A stretch of DNA of 64,000 nt from Bromus sterilis (Eukaryota; Streptophyta; Magnoliopsida; Poales; Poaceae), in assembly GCA_950022295.1 (NCBI GenBank), contig OX465597.1, forward strand, positions 186,929,016 to 186,993,015. The letters run 5' to 3'. Positions 52,501-62,636 of this stretch are shown here, in pieces. The notes below the pieces were generated by a model, which ran no database searches, was not told the DNA's origin, and worked only from the letters and a program-made list of their open reading frames with translations. Every line of letters begins with the position of its first letter. Positions within the stretch are counted from its first letter, which is position 1. The position numbers and the translations under genes were made by a program.

Positions 52501-54379
52501 CATCTTTCACAATTTGTTCAGGAGACATAGGAAGTAAAGCAATATTTTTATCCTGATGAACCAGAGTAAACTGATTTGTCCTACCATGGTGTACAACATT
52601 CCTATCAAATTGCCATGGTCTACCAAGTAAAAGAGAGCATGCTTGCATGGGTACCACATCACAATCAACATAATCAGCATATGCAGCAATGCTAAAGTGC
52701 ACACGAACAGAACGCGTTACCTTAATCTTACCACTATTGTTAAACCACTGAATATAGTACGGATGGGGGTGTGGTCTTGTGGTGAGAGATAGCTTCTCCA
52801 CCAACTCCATGCTAGCCAAGTTGTTGCAACTCCCTCCGTCAATGATGATGCGAACCGAACGTTCTTTCACCACTCCCTTTGTGTGGAACAAATTATGCCT
52901 CTGGTTTTGCTCAGCCTTCGTTACCTGCACACTTAACACACGTTGAGCAACCAAACTAGCATATTTATCTGCATCATCAGGAGCCATATACTCCATATCA
53001 TGAGCATCATCATGGGCACCCTGTTCCTCATGAGCAATGAGAACTAAAGTCTCCTCATCATAGTCACTCGCTGACTCATACCCACCATCCGCCGTAATAA
53101 TCATCACACGCTTGGAGGGACAGTCTTTTGCGAAGTGACCTCCACCTTGGCACCTGCGACATTTAATATCACGATCTCGTGTTTGCCCTGTGGAAGCCAT
53201 GGATGAAGAAGAACTCGCCGCTGGACCACTCTGTGCACCCTTGAATGGTGGCGCTGACTGTTTTGGTGGCTCCCTGTAAGAATGAGCGGCTGAAGTAGAG
53301 GGTGGAGCAGCAGGACGTGTGGATGTAGAAGGTCCACGCGATGTCCATGATGTATTTCGTCCTGCAGAAAAGTTAGGTCTCGTAGCGGCCTGTCGATCCT
53401 GCACTTCACGTTCAGCTTTACAAGCAAGATGAAACAAACGAGTAATAGTAGCATAGTCCTTGTATTCTAGAATACTTTGTATCTCCCTGTTTAAGCCACC
53501 TATAAAACGTGCAAACATAGCTTCATTATCCTCTACTAGGCCACATCTAATCAATCCAGTTTGTAATTCTTGATAATATTCCTCTACAGAATTTTTTCCT
53601 TGTCTCAAACGCTGTAATTTTTGTAGCAATTCACGTTGATAATAAGGAGGAACCCAGCGAGTACGCATAGCATCTTTTAAAGCAGCCCAAGTAGCTGGAA
53701 TATTATTAGCATGCAATCTACAATGTTCAGACCACCAAATAGATGCAAAACCCGTGAATTCACAAACAGCAGCAGTAACACGTCTATTCTCAGGATATTG
53801 TAAACATGTAAAGCGTTGTTCAGTTTCTAACTCCCAAGTAAGATAAGCATCAGGAATATATCTACCCTCAAACGGCTTAAGATTCAATTTAAGTTTAGGC
53901 ACATGTTCATCATCGCGTACCTGAGGGGGTGGTTGGTGTCGACCGTGGCGAATGTTGGGACGTGGACGTCCAGCTGGCTGTTCATAGGCCGCTTCTTGTT
54001 CCACCTCCTCCTCGTAATCACCCTCGTAGTTGTCGTCCTGGCCGACGTCAGAGGCAGCAGCAGCAGTAACTGCAGCAGCAGCAGGAGCACCAGCAGCTTG
54101 TCCGCCCGGAAACAGAATACGTCGTGCACGTCGTGGTGGCGGTGGCTGTGCTGGAGCGGCCGCAGGCTGTATAGGTAAGCGTGCGAGCAACTCAGTAAAC
54201 TTGGCGTCGAGCTTGGTGTCGATCATCTTCTCCACACCATCAATCGCCTCTGTAAATCTGTTCTCGATGTCATTCACCTGTTCAGACATCATTTGTGCAA
54301 ATTTATCATGTAATGCTTTGTTTGTCATATTCTCCCAATCAGGTGCATCCCGCGCCACTTCATCATGGGATCCTGGCAT
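49292..54379 (-). CDS. gag-pol: Gag-pol polyprotein of element H, about 1695 aa, intact
   Basis: Open from MPGSHDEV to the LTR-coded C-terminus. Domain order as in F: gag core, CCHC knuckle, DGGS protease, YFDD reverse transcriptase, RNase H, HHCC and DDE integrase, CR-type tail. The gag N-terminal half differs most from F and G (KALHDKFAQMMSEQVNDIE; Pro/Ala stretch PAAAPAQPPPPRRARR), and integrase has FFREII for FFGEII. These mark H as a separate sublineage. The start at 54379 is preferred over the Met eight codons upstream. All catalytic residues I can check are present. It acts in cytoplasmic virus-like particles and then at the nuclear target (family knowledge). Confidence 0.95.
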   Translation of the reverse strand: MPGSHDEVARDAPDWENMTNKALHDKFAQMMSEQVNDIENRFTEAIDGVEKMIDTKLDAKFTELLARLPIQPAAAPAQPPPPRRARRILFPGGQAAGAPAAAAVTAAAASDVGQDDNYEGDYEEEVEQEAAYEQPAGRPRPNIRHGRHQPPPQVRDDEHVPKLKLNLKPFEGRYIPDAYLTWELETEQRFTCLQYPENRRVTAAVCEFTGFASIWWSEHCRLHANNIPATWAALKDAMRTRWVPPYYQRELLQKLQRLRQGKNSVEEYYQELQTGLIRCGLVEDNEAMFARFIGGLNREIQSILEYKDYATITRLFHLACKAEREVQDRQAATRPNFSAGRNTSWTSRGPSTSTRPAAPPSTSAAHSYREPPKQSAPPFKGAQSGPAASSSSSMASTGQTRDRDIKCRRCQGGGHFAKDCPSKRVMIITADGGYESASDYDEETLVLIAHEEQGAHDDAHDMEYMAPDDADKYASLVAQRVLSVQVTKAEQNQRHNLFHTKGVVKERSVRIIIDGGSCNNLASMELVEKLSLTTRPHPHPYYIQWFNNSGKIKVTRSVRVHFSIAAYADYVDCDVVPMQACSLLLGRPWQFDRNVVHHGRTNQFTLVHQDKNIALLPMSPEQIVKDDLARASKAKQEKNKSENEIAAKEFEQQHKTNSKSSSAVSNEIKLTSPTLLATKVDISDLDVSQYVCYAFVCKEALFSFEELPPSLPPVVTDLLQEFIDVFPQDVPPGLPPIRGIEHQIDLIPGASLPNRAPYRTNPEETKEIQRQVQELLDKGYIRESLSPCAVPVILVPKKDGTWRMCVDCRAINNITIRYRHPIPRLDDMLDELSGSTMFSKVDLRSGYHQIRMKLGDEWKTAFKTKFGLYEWLVMPFGLTNAPSTFMRLMNEVLRAFIGRFVVVYFDDILIYSKSLEEHLDHLRAVFIALRNARLFGNLGKCTFCTDRVSFLGYVVTPQGIEVDKAKIEAIESWPQPKTVTQVRSFLGLAGFYRRFVRDFSTIAAPLNELTRKDVPFTWGTAQEEAFTVLKDKLTHAPLLQLPDFKKTFELECDASGIGLGGVLLQDAKPVAYFSEKLSGPSLNYSTYDKELYALVRTLETWQHYLWPKEFVIHSDHESLKHIRSQAKLNRRHAKWVEFIETFPYVIKHKKGKDNIIADALSRRYTMLSQLDFKIFGLETIKDQYVNDAEFKDVLQNCREGRTWNKFVLNDGFVFRSNKLCIPASSIRLLLLQEAHGGGLMGHFGVKKTEDVLATHFFWPKMRRDVERFVARCTTCQKAKSRLNPHGLYMPLPVPSVPWEDISMDFVLGLPRTKNGRDSIFVVVDRFSKMAHFIPCHKSDDAANVADLFFREIIRLHGVPNTIVSDRDTKFLSHFWRCLWAKLGTKLLFSTTCHPQTDGQTEVVNRTLSTMLRAVLKSNLKLWEECLPHIEFAYNRSVHSTTKMCPFEIVYGFLPRAPIDLLPLPSSEKVNFDAKQRAELILKMHELTKENIERMNARYKLAGDRGRKHVVFEPGDLVWLHLRKDRFPDLRKSKLMPRADGPFKVLQKINDNAYKLELPADFGVSPTFNIADLKPYLGEDDELPSRTTSIQEGEDDEDIPTNVTPIPSPTTHTGPVTRARARQLNYQVLSFLANPSIVHEHMMLPKLDTFVLLMNEGPSMDTKDGHWSGIKNGEEGARGGKYSGVSSGDFRTLKPP
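49599..49610 (-). other. Polypurine tract of element H
   Basis: Minus-strand AGAAGGGGAGGA immediately before the 3' LTR. Confidence 0.88.
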
Positions 54380-54786
54380 GGTTAGCAGAAATAGAAAACA
54401 CACAGAAGTATGATCCTACTTCGACTAATGGGATGTGGGGTGGTGGAAAGCACAAATCCGTCAAGCTTTTCTTCAGTTCTTACCGATTCTTACCTAGCAG
54501 CAGGTGGTGATGTACAACCAACGGGTCAAAACTCTCAGAGATGTGGTAGAGCGATGGCCAGGAGGTGTCAACCGCACGAAGTAGAATATATGTGGAGCTG
54601 TAGGTAGGTTTGACAAATATGGTAGCAAAAAGCTCAACAGTAATCAAAACAGAGATGCAAAGTTGAATAAACACTTAACGTCGGTACTGTGCTGATCCTA
54701 GGCTAGACCGTACTAGAGACGCGAGCCTAAAAACACCAACGACAGCACGGCGCGGCACGTAATCAACTGAGAAGCACACTCTGAAT

Positions 54787-54821
<35 letters not shown>

Positions 54822-55490
54822 GCTTTTTTTTTTTTTGCGATGCGGGACTGCGGTGGCTGAAAAAGTGCGAAAAAATCACTATGGTGGCGAACGTCTCAAA
54901 ATGAGTTTCTGGACCTAAGGAACGTATGGGCACGAAATTTTTTCACCCCTGAAATTTTTGGCCTAAAAACTGCTCTGGAAAGCGTGCCAGACTTTTTTTT
55001 TTTTTTTTTTTTTTTTGGTAATCACCCCCCTTCTCTGGACGGAAAAAGTTTGGTGAAATCCGACTCTAACAACTCAAAACTAATCTGGCTACAGAGAGAT
55101 CAGGATCCTTACTGATGGTGGAACTCAACTCGGACTCGTGAGACGTGGTGGTGTATATGGACTCTGCTTGGCGGAACGTGGTGGTGTATCTGGACTTGGA
55201 TTGGCGGAACGTGGTAGGATGACTACTGTGCGGCGGCGACGTGGCAAACTGTGATCAGAACTCGAAACTCTAAGGGAACTAGACGCTAAGATCAGCAACT
55301 TGACACAACGATGCAACCGTAAATTCAACAAAGCAAGCTACTGTAAAGAAAACTGGATAAGGGCTCGGACTGTTTTGGAACGTGATGATCTAACCCTAAT
55401 TTTTTTTTTGGCTTTTTCGTGGACTGTAGGTATGAAGAACAGAACCAATCTAGACTATGAAAACTGGTAAATCTCACCGAGCAACCTGGA
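54380..55490 (-). other. Leader of element H with A tracts
   Basis: Contains A runs (sense) around 54787-54836 and 54994-55016 separated by a unique segment ending GCGATGCGGGACTGCG. It is the longest clean version of the segment that F lacks and G has in part. Confidence 0.75.
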
Positions 55491-55502
55491 AATCTGATAC
55501 CA
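55491..55502 (-). other. Primer-binding site of element H
   Basis: Minus-strand TGGTATCAGATT, two bases after the LTR end. Confidence 0.88.
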
Positions 55503-55504
55503 CT

Positions 55505-56419
55505 TGATAGAGGCGAAGGTGTCCCGATGTTTCGATGAGATGGTGGAGATCGATTATGGTGGAGGCAACTTTCACGATCCGACTACGAACGTGCGAAGAC
55601 GTTGCGCCTTAGCGATCGCTAAACCAACTCCGAGAGGTTATTGATCCCGCGGATGCACGATCAACCTGACCACGAAGGTCTAATTCCTGCAAGCAATCGA
55701 AGAACAAGCAAGAACTAAGAATTGCAATCTGGATATTGCGAATATAAGATGAATGATTACGAAAGTTGGGGTTCCAATGAGGTCTTGGCCTGGTCGGATG
55801 ACACAAACGGAGAGCTCGAAGTTGCGGCTATGGCTAACTTATATCTAATTAAACCCAAGTCTAAACGACGCCCTAAGGGCTGTATATATGGGGGAACAGA
55901 GGGGATTTTCGTGACCCCTTGGAGGTGGGGTCCGAAAACAACCCTAACTCGGTTTCCCCACACATACGGACTCTAAAAACAGCCTATAATGTGGTATTTC
56001 GAAATTACATGGGCCCAGCCCAATATTAAGGTGACGCAGCACCTATAATTGCTCTTGGACGAAAATAATGAAGTGGCATCTCGTGTATCCCGTCCAAGCC
56101 TTCATGCATGCCTTATGGTGGCTTCAACGTGCGAAAATCCCCACTGGAAACTCCACTGTACTTTCCCCCGCGCGCACCTTCTTCTCCATTCTTGATCCCG
56201 CTCCAATGACCATCCTTCGTGTCCATGCTAGGTCCTTCATTCATAAGCAAAACAAAAGTATCTAATTTAGGCAGCATCATATGTTCATGAACAATAGAAG
56301 GATTCGCAAGAAACGAAAGTACCTGATAATTTAGTTGACGTGCACGTGCTCTAGTAACTGGTCCAGTATGTGTAGTTGGTGAGGGTATGGGTGTAACATT
56401 AGTAGGGATGTCCTCATCA
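55505..56419 (-). repeat. 5' LTR of element H, 915 bp
   Basis: Differs from the 3' LTR by one missing A near 55853 as far as I could see. The promoter TATA box (minus strand of CTGTATATATGGGGG) is near 55883. Followed by target duplication CGTCA. Confidence 0.94.
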
Positions 56420-56424
56420 CGTCA

Positions 56425-58326
56425 CAGGCGGCGGCTGGCCGTGGTGGCTCCGGCGGGCCCGGCTGGGCGGAGTGGGACGCTGGAGGGGCCGAGACGGGCC
56501 TGGGCGGACGGATCCAGAGGCTGGGGTCGCAGGCTAGGGTTCTTGGGGCGGCACGATGCTCCGGGCGACGAGGAACTTCAAGGCCGAGGCCATGGCGTCG
56601 CCGGCAACGCAACTTGGACAAGGGGAGAGGGAGGTCAGGAAGGAGAGGAGGGAAGGAGAAGGAAGGGCGCGATGGGAGGAGGATGTAAGGCCCCCGATGC
56701 GGTGCCAACTCAAGTTAGTCGCTTTCGCGTCCGACTCGAGTTAGTAGCGCATAAAAGGCCACCGACCCACGACACTCGCACTCGTGTCGCAGTCGGGTTC
56801 TCGACAACAGATATAAGAACAATGAACTTTATACTAAGACATAAATATAGAGTCCAGGGCATACATCGCCACTGGTATTTATTACATCATCTCAGAGGTC
56901 CATAGACCCAACAGTACATCATGCAACAAGCGGAAGACAAACACGACCTAGTACGGTCAAAATCCAAATGGCCCTAGAGAGGGCTACACATAAGAAAGTC
57001 CACCCACGAAACGTCGAAACCCAACTATAGGATCTACTGAGCGAAGTCATCCTTATCGTCGTCCTCCAGGGGCACCTCCACGAAGTATCGTCCGGTGCTC
57101 GGGTCGAGGCAGTAGTCAACTGCATCGGCCGATCAGGAAAAACAGTAAAAGCAGAAATGAAACAAGGGGTGAGATTATATCATTAGAGTATAACTAACTC
57201 CCTACGGACAAGACAAGTGTAAAAAAAGGAAAGGTTGAAGCTGCACAAGCATATATGGTGGCTATCGTTCTATTAGAGTAGAGGTAAGGTCCAAGAATAC
57301 ACGCGACATCGTGTCATAAGTCTGCTATCCACCTACTTACGACATTCACAACACAACCTTGTTCCTCTCTCGGCCCCCCTGGACGAAGAAAGGCAGCCAA
57401 GGCACACACACGGTAGGCAAGTTTTTAAAATAAGATCCAACTTGATGTTATTCTATGAACAAGACGTAGGCTCTGAGTCATCCATAACCGTGGACACGGC
57501 TTTTCGAAAAGATTTAACCCTGTAGGGGTGTACCAACTGCTCATCATAGGCTTCGCATGTACGCCCGGTTTCCACTTGGCTGGGTAAATGCCTGAAACTC
57601 CGGAACGTCAGAGTCCCTCTAACTAACAACGCAGAAATCCGGGTGGACTTCGGTGAGTCGACATCCAACTCAAAAGCCGGCCGCACTCTCGAATCGGTCT
57701 CTACCGTATGGCTAAGGTTGGTTTTAGTCTCACCTGAATAGCAGGGGACTTCCCTAGATCACCAGTGTGGACCAACAGGAGGAACTATGTCTCTGCTGGT
57801 CCGGGTTGTTTCGAACACTGCTGGGGTACCAACCAAGCACACACACGTTTGCAAATAGTAAATCAACTCGGGCCACCACTAGAACTGTACGAAGCTAGGT
57901 AGATAAGACAAGGGGGCCCCATAGAACCCCACACACGATTAGGCACGCTCAAACAAAGAACCAATACCCGGAACTCGGATCCTAGGTGACTCAAATGGAA
58001 CAAAGCACTAGGCGGGAATAGCCCAGCCTTCCATCTTTCGTCGAATATAATTAACATAAGTGTATTAATAAATATCAACCAACTTATTTATTAACATGAT
58101 ATCCCAACCATAGTATAGGGTAAAGCAGCAAGTTTTTCTACTCATACTAAGCAATGGCTGAGCAGCAGTAACTGAGCAACACAATGTTTTGCTGGGATGT
58201 GGAGATCATGGCTGTTTGGTTTGGATTGTGGCATAAGCAAAGTGGATAGGATCAAAGCAATGTTCTAGACTACAGCTAGGCAGGTAGGAAGAAAGTTATA
58301 AGGTAATGGTATAGATCTTCCCCTTG
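56425..58326 (-). repeat. LTR-like sequence related to J but inverted (J2)
   Basis: A GC-rich block (56425-56700) is followed by AT-rich DNA. The segment near 57475-57540 (CCGTGGACACGG...CCCTGTAGGGGTGTACC) is the reverse complement of the J word at 47812-47862, so this is a related LTR in the other orientation. Frames at 56387-56905 and elsewhere are not credible genes. The true boundary with J is obscured by the H insertion. Confidence 0.5.
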
Positions 58327-59242
58327 TGATAGAGGCAAAGGTGTCCCGATGTTTCGATGAGATGGTGTAGATCGATTATGGTGGAGACGACTTTCACGAT
58401 CTGACTACGAACGTGCGAAGACGTTGCGCCTTAGCGATCGCTAAACCAACTCCGAGAGGTTATTGATCCCGCGGATGCACGATCAACCTGACCACGAAGG
58501 TCTAATTCCTGCAAGCAATCGAAGAACAAGCAAGAACTAAGAATTGCAATCTGGATATTGCGAATATAAGATGAATGATTACGAAAGTTGGGGTTCCAAT
58601 GAGGTCTTGGCCTGGTCGGATGACACAAACGAAGAGCTCGAAGTTGCGGCTATGGCTAACTTTAATCTAATTAAAACCCAAGTCTAAACGACGCCCTAAG
58701 GGCTGTATATATGGGGGAACAGAGGGGATTTTCGTGACCCCTTGGAGGTGGGGTCCGAAAACAACCCTAACTCGGTTTCCCCACACATACGGACTCTAAA
58801 AACAGCCTATAATGTGGTATTTCGAAATTACATGGGCCCAGCCCAATATTAAGGTGACGCAGCACCTATAATTGCTCTTGGACGAAAATAATGAAGTGGC
58901 ATCTCGTGTATTCCGTCCAAGCCTTCATGCATGCCTTATGGTGGCTTCAACGTGCGAAAATCCCCACTGGAAGCTCCACTGTACTTTCCCCCGCGCGCAC
59001 CTTCTTCTCCATTCTTGATCCCGCTCCAATGACCATCCTTCTTGTCCATGCTAGGTCCTTCATTCATAAGCAAAACAAAAGTATCTAATTTAGGCAGCAA
59101 CATATGTTCATGAACAATAGAAGGATTCGCAAGAAACGAAAGTACCTGATAATTTAGTTGACGTGCACGTGCTCTAGTAACTGGTCCAGTATGTGTAGTT
59201 GGTGAGGGTATGGGTGTAACATTAGTAGGGATGTCCTCATCA
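58327..59242 (-). repeat. 3' LTR of element I, 916 bp
   Basis: Starts TGATAGAGGCAAAGG and ends CCTCATCA. Encodes the C-terminus with MDKKDGHW and SGASSGDF variants. TATA box near 58706 (CTGTATATATGGGGG). Confidence 0.93.
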
Positions 59243-62200
59243 TCCTCCCCTTCTTGAATTGAAGTCGTCCTCGACGGAAGCTCATCATCTTCTCCCAAAT
59301 AAGGTTTCAAATCTGCAATGTTAAATGTGGGACTAACCCCAAAATCTGCAGGTAGCTCAAGTTTATATGCATTATCATTAATTTTCTGTAAAACCTTAAA
59401 GGGGCCATCAGCTCGTGGCATTAACTTAGACTTGCGCAAATCAGGAAACCTATCTTTACGTAGATGTAACCAAACAAGATCTCCTGGTTCAAACACAACA
59501 TGCTTTCGACCCCTATCACCAGCAAGCTTGTATCTAGCATTCATGCGCTCAATGTTTTCTTTAGTTAACTCATGCATTTTTAATATCAAATCAGCACGTT
59601 GCTTAGCATCAAAATTAACCTTCTCCGAAGATGGAAGAGGCAGCAAATCAATAGGTGCACGAGGTAGAAAACCATAAACAATCTCAAAAGGGCACATTTT
59701 AGTGGTAGAATGCACTGAACGATTATAAGCAAATTCAATATGAGGTAAACATTCTTCCCACAGTTTCAAGTTACTTTTTAAAACAGCCCTAAGCATAGTA
59801 GACAATGTCCTATTGACCACTTCAGTTTGTCCATCAGTTTGGGGATGACATGTAGTACTAAAAAGTAGTTTAGTCCCCAACTTAGCCCATAAGCATCTCC
59901 AAAAATGGCTAAGAAACTTTGTATCACGATCCGAGACAATAGTATTGGGCACACCATGTAAACGAATAATCTCTCCAAGGAATAAATCAGCAACATTAGC
60001 AGCATCATCGCTTTTATGACATGGTATAAAATGTGCCATCTTAGAAAATCTATCCACGACAACAAATATGCTATCCCTCCCCTTCTTTGTTCGAGGCAAG
60101 CCTAAAACAAAGTCCATGGATATGTCCTCCCACGGAACACTAGGTACAGGTAAAGGCATGTATAAACCATGAGGATTGACTCGTGACTTAGCTTTTTGAC
60201 ATGTAGTGCAGCGAGCAACAAAACGCTCAACATCCCGTCTCATCTTTGGCCAAAAGAAATGTGTAGCAAGTACGTCCTCCGTCTTTTTCACGCCAAAATG
60301 TCCCATTAATCCTCCTCCATGCGCCTCCTGCAACAACAAAAGACGAATAGAGCTAGCTGGAATGCATAGCTTGTTAGAACGGAACACAAATCCATCATTA
60401 AGCAAAAACTTGTTCCATGTTCTACCCTCTCTACAATTCTGCAATACATCTTTAAATTCCGCATCATTTACATATTGTTCTTTGATTGTCTCTAAACCGA
60501 ATATCTTGAAGTCAAGTTGTGAAAGCATAGTATAACGACGAGACAAAGCATCAGCAATAATATTATCTTTCCCCTTCTTGTGTTTAATGACATAAGGGAA
60601 AGTCTCAATAAATTCAACCCACTTAGCATGTCTACGATTAAGTTTTGCTTGACTTCTTATGTGTTTCAAAGATTCATGATCAGAATGTATAACAAATTCT
60701 TTGGGCCATAAATAATGTTGCCAAGTTTCTAATGTCCGAACAAGAGCATATAATTCCTTATCATAAGTAGAATAGTTCAGACTAGGCCCACTCAATTTTT
60801 CAGAAAAGTATGCAACAGGTTTAGCATCTTGTAATAACACACCTCCCAAACCAATCCCACTAGCATCGCATTCAAGCTGAAAAGTCTTATTAAAATCAGG
60901 AAGTTGGAGCAAAGGAGCATGTGTTAACTTATCTTTCAATACCGTGAAAGCTTCTTCCTGTGCGGTACCCCAAGTAAAAGGCACATCCTTGCGTGTAAGC
61001 TCATTGAGAGGTGCAGCAATGGTGCTGAAATCTCTCACAAAACGCCTATAGAATCCAGCGAGGCCAAGAAAACTCCTCACTTGTGTGACCGTTTTGGGCT
61101 GCGGCCAACTCTCAATTGCCTCGATCTTGGCTTTATCAACTTCAATTCCCTGCGGAGTAACAACATAGCCAAGAAACGATACTCGGTCGGTGCAAAAGGT
61201 GCACTTCCCAAGGTTACCAAATAAACGTGCATTACGTAGAGCAATAAAAACAGCACGTAAATGATCCAAATGTTCCTCCAAAGATTTGCTATAAATCAGT
61301 ATATCATCAAAATAGACTACCACAAATCGTCCAATGAAAGCACGTAAAACCTCGTTCATTAATCTCATAAAAGTGCTAGGTGCATTTGTTAACCCAAAAG
61401 GCATGACTAACCACTCATATAATCCAAACTTAGTTTTAAATGCCGTTTTCCATTCATCCCCTAATTTCATGCGAATTTGATGGTATCCACTACGCAAATC
61501 AACTTTGGAAAACATGGTAGAGCCACTTAAATCATCAAGCATATCATCTAACCTAGGAATAGGATGACGATAACGAATAGTAATATTATTAATGGCTCTA
61601 CAATCAACACACATACGCCAAGTTCCATCCTTTTTAGGCACTAATATAACAGGAACAGCACAAGGACTAAGTGATTCACGTATGTAACCTTCGTCGAGTA
61701 GCTCTTGTACTTGACGCTGAATCTCCTTCGTCTCCTCCGGATTGGTACGGTATGGCGCACGGTTGGGCAGCGAAGCACCGGGAATTAAGTCAATCTGATG
61801 CTCAATCCCTCGAATAGGTGGTAATCCCGGTGGTACGTCTTGTGGAAAGACGTCAATAAATTCCTGCAAAAGGTCAGTGACAACAGGAGGCAAAGAAGGA
61901 GGCAATTCCTCAAATGAAAACAAAGCTTCTTTGCACACAAAAGCATAGCACACATATTGACTAACATCCAAATCTGAAATATCAACCTTAGTAGCAAGCA
62001 AAGTTGGACTAGTCAATTTAATTTCATTAGAAACAGCAGAAGAAGATTTGCTATTAGTCTTATGTTGTTGCTCAAATTCTTTAGCTGCTATCTCATTTTC
62101 ACTCTTATGTTTCTCCTGTTTAGCTTTACTAGCTCTAGCAAGATCATCTTTCACAATTTGTTCAGGAGACATAGGAAGTAAAGCAATATGTTTATCCTGA

Positions 62201-62631
62201 TGAACCAGAGTAAACTGATTTGTCCTACCATGGTGTACAACATTCCTATCAAATTGCCATGGTCTACCAAGTAAAAGAGAGCATGCTTGCATGGGTACCA
62301 CATCACAATCAACATAATCAGCATATGCAGCAATGCTAAAGTGCACACGAACAGAACGCGTTACCTTAATCTTACCACTATTGTTAAACCACTGAATATA
62401 GTACGGATGGGGGTGTGGTCTTGTGGTGAGAGATAGCTTCTCCACCAACTCCATGCTCGCCAAGTTGTTGCAACTCCCTCCGTCAATGATGATGCGAACC
62501 GAACGTTCTTTCACCACTCCCTTTGTGTGGAACAAATTATGCCTCTGGTTTTGCTCGGCCTTCGATACCTGCACACTTAACACACGTTGAGCAACCAAAC
62601 TAGCATATTTATCTGCATCATCAGGAGTCAT
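58936..62631 (-). CDS. pol: Pol polyprotein of element I, 1231 aa, open
   Basis: Protease (DGGS), RT (YFDDILIYS), RNase H, integrase and CR-type tail in one frame, the same length as in copy A. In the intact relatives this region is continuous with gag; here it starts at the Met of MTPDDADKY, five bases after the gag stop. Integrase shows FLGEII where H has FFREII. All catalytic motifs seen are intact, so only the link to gag is altered. Production would need frameshifting, re-initiation or complementation. Confidence 0.9.
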   Translation of the reverse strand: MTPDDADKYASLVAQRVLSVQVSKAEQNQRHNLFHTKGVVKERSVRIIIDGGSCNNLASMELVEKLSLTTRPHPHPYYIQWFNNSGKIKVTRSVRVHFSIAAYADYVDCDVVPMQACSLLLGRPWQFDRNVVHHGRTNQFTLVHQDKHIALLPMSPEQIVKDDLARASKAKQEKHKSENEIAAKEFEQQHKTNSKSSSAVSNEIKLTSPTLLATKVDISDLDVSQYVCYAFVCKEALFSFEELPPSLPPVVTDLLQEFIDVFPQDVPPGLPPIRGIEHQIDLIPGASLPNRAPYRTNPEETKEIQRQVQELLDEGYIRESLSPCAVPVILVPKKDGTWRMCVDCRAINNITIRYRHPIPRLDDMLDDLSGSTMFSKVDLRSGYHQIRMKLGDEWKTAFKTKFGLYEWLVMPFGLTNAPSTFMRLMNEVLRAFIGRFVVVYFDDILIYSKSLEEHLDHLRAVFIALRNARLFGNLGKCTFCTDRVSFLGYVVTPQGIEVDKAKIEAIESWPQPKTVTQVRSFLGLAGFYRRFVRDFSTIAAPLNELTRKDVPFTWGTAQEEAFTVLKDKLTHAPLLQLPDFNKTFQLECDASGIGLGGVLLQDAKPVAYFSEKLSGPSLNYSTYDKELYALVRTLETWQHYLWPKEFVIHSDHESLKHIRSQAKLNRRHAKWVEFIETFPYVIKHKKGKDNIIADALSRRYTMLSQLDFKIFGLETIKEQYVNDAEFKDVLQNCREGRTWNKFLLNDGFVFRSNKLCIPASSIRLLLLQEAHGGGLMGHFGVKKTEDVLATHFFWPKMRRDVERFVARCTTCQKAKSRVNPHGLYMPLPVPSVPWEDISMDFVLGLPRTKKGRDSIFVVVDRFSKMAHFIPCHKSDDAANVADLFLGEIIRLHGVPNTIVSDRDTKFLSHFWRCLWAKLGTKLLFSTTCHPQTDGQTEVVNRTLSTMLRAVLKSNLKLWEECLPHIEFAYNRSVHSTTKMCPFEIVYGFLPRAPIDLLPLPSSEKVNFDAKQRADLILKMHELTKENIERMNARYKLAGDRGRKHVVFEPGDLVWLHLRKDRFPDLRKSKLMPRADGPFKVLQKINDNAYKLELPADFGVSPTFNIADLKPYLGEDDELPSRTTSIQEGEDDEDIPTNVTPIPSPTTHTGPVTRARARQLNYQVLSFLANPSIVHEHMLLPKLDTFVLLMNEGPSMDKKDGHWSGIKNGEEGARGGKYSGASSGDFRTLKPP

Positions 62632-62636
62632 ATACT

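Larger units (their letters stand above)
48683..56419 (-). mobile_element. Cereba-like CRM element H, complete and very young
   Basis: Flanked by CGTCA at 48678-48682 and 56420-56424. LTRs are 916 bp (48683-49598) and 915 bp (55505-56419); the only difference I saw is one A in the AATTAAAACCC run. Primer site, polypurine tract and the whole gag-pol frame are intact, and no nested insertion is present. It is the best candidate in the window for a currently autonomous element. Confidence 0.96.

Noticed and set aside
56387..56905. 172-residue frame overlapping the H LTR end
   Set aside because: Crosses the element boundary into GC-rich LTR-like DNA; no domain.
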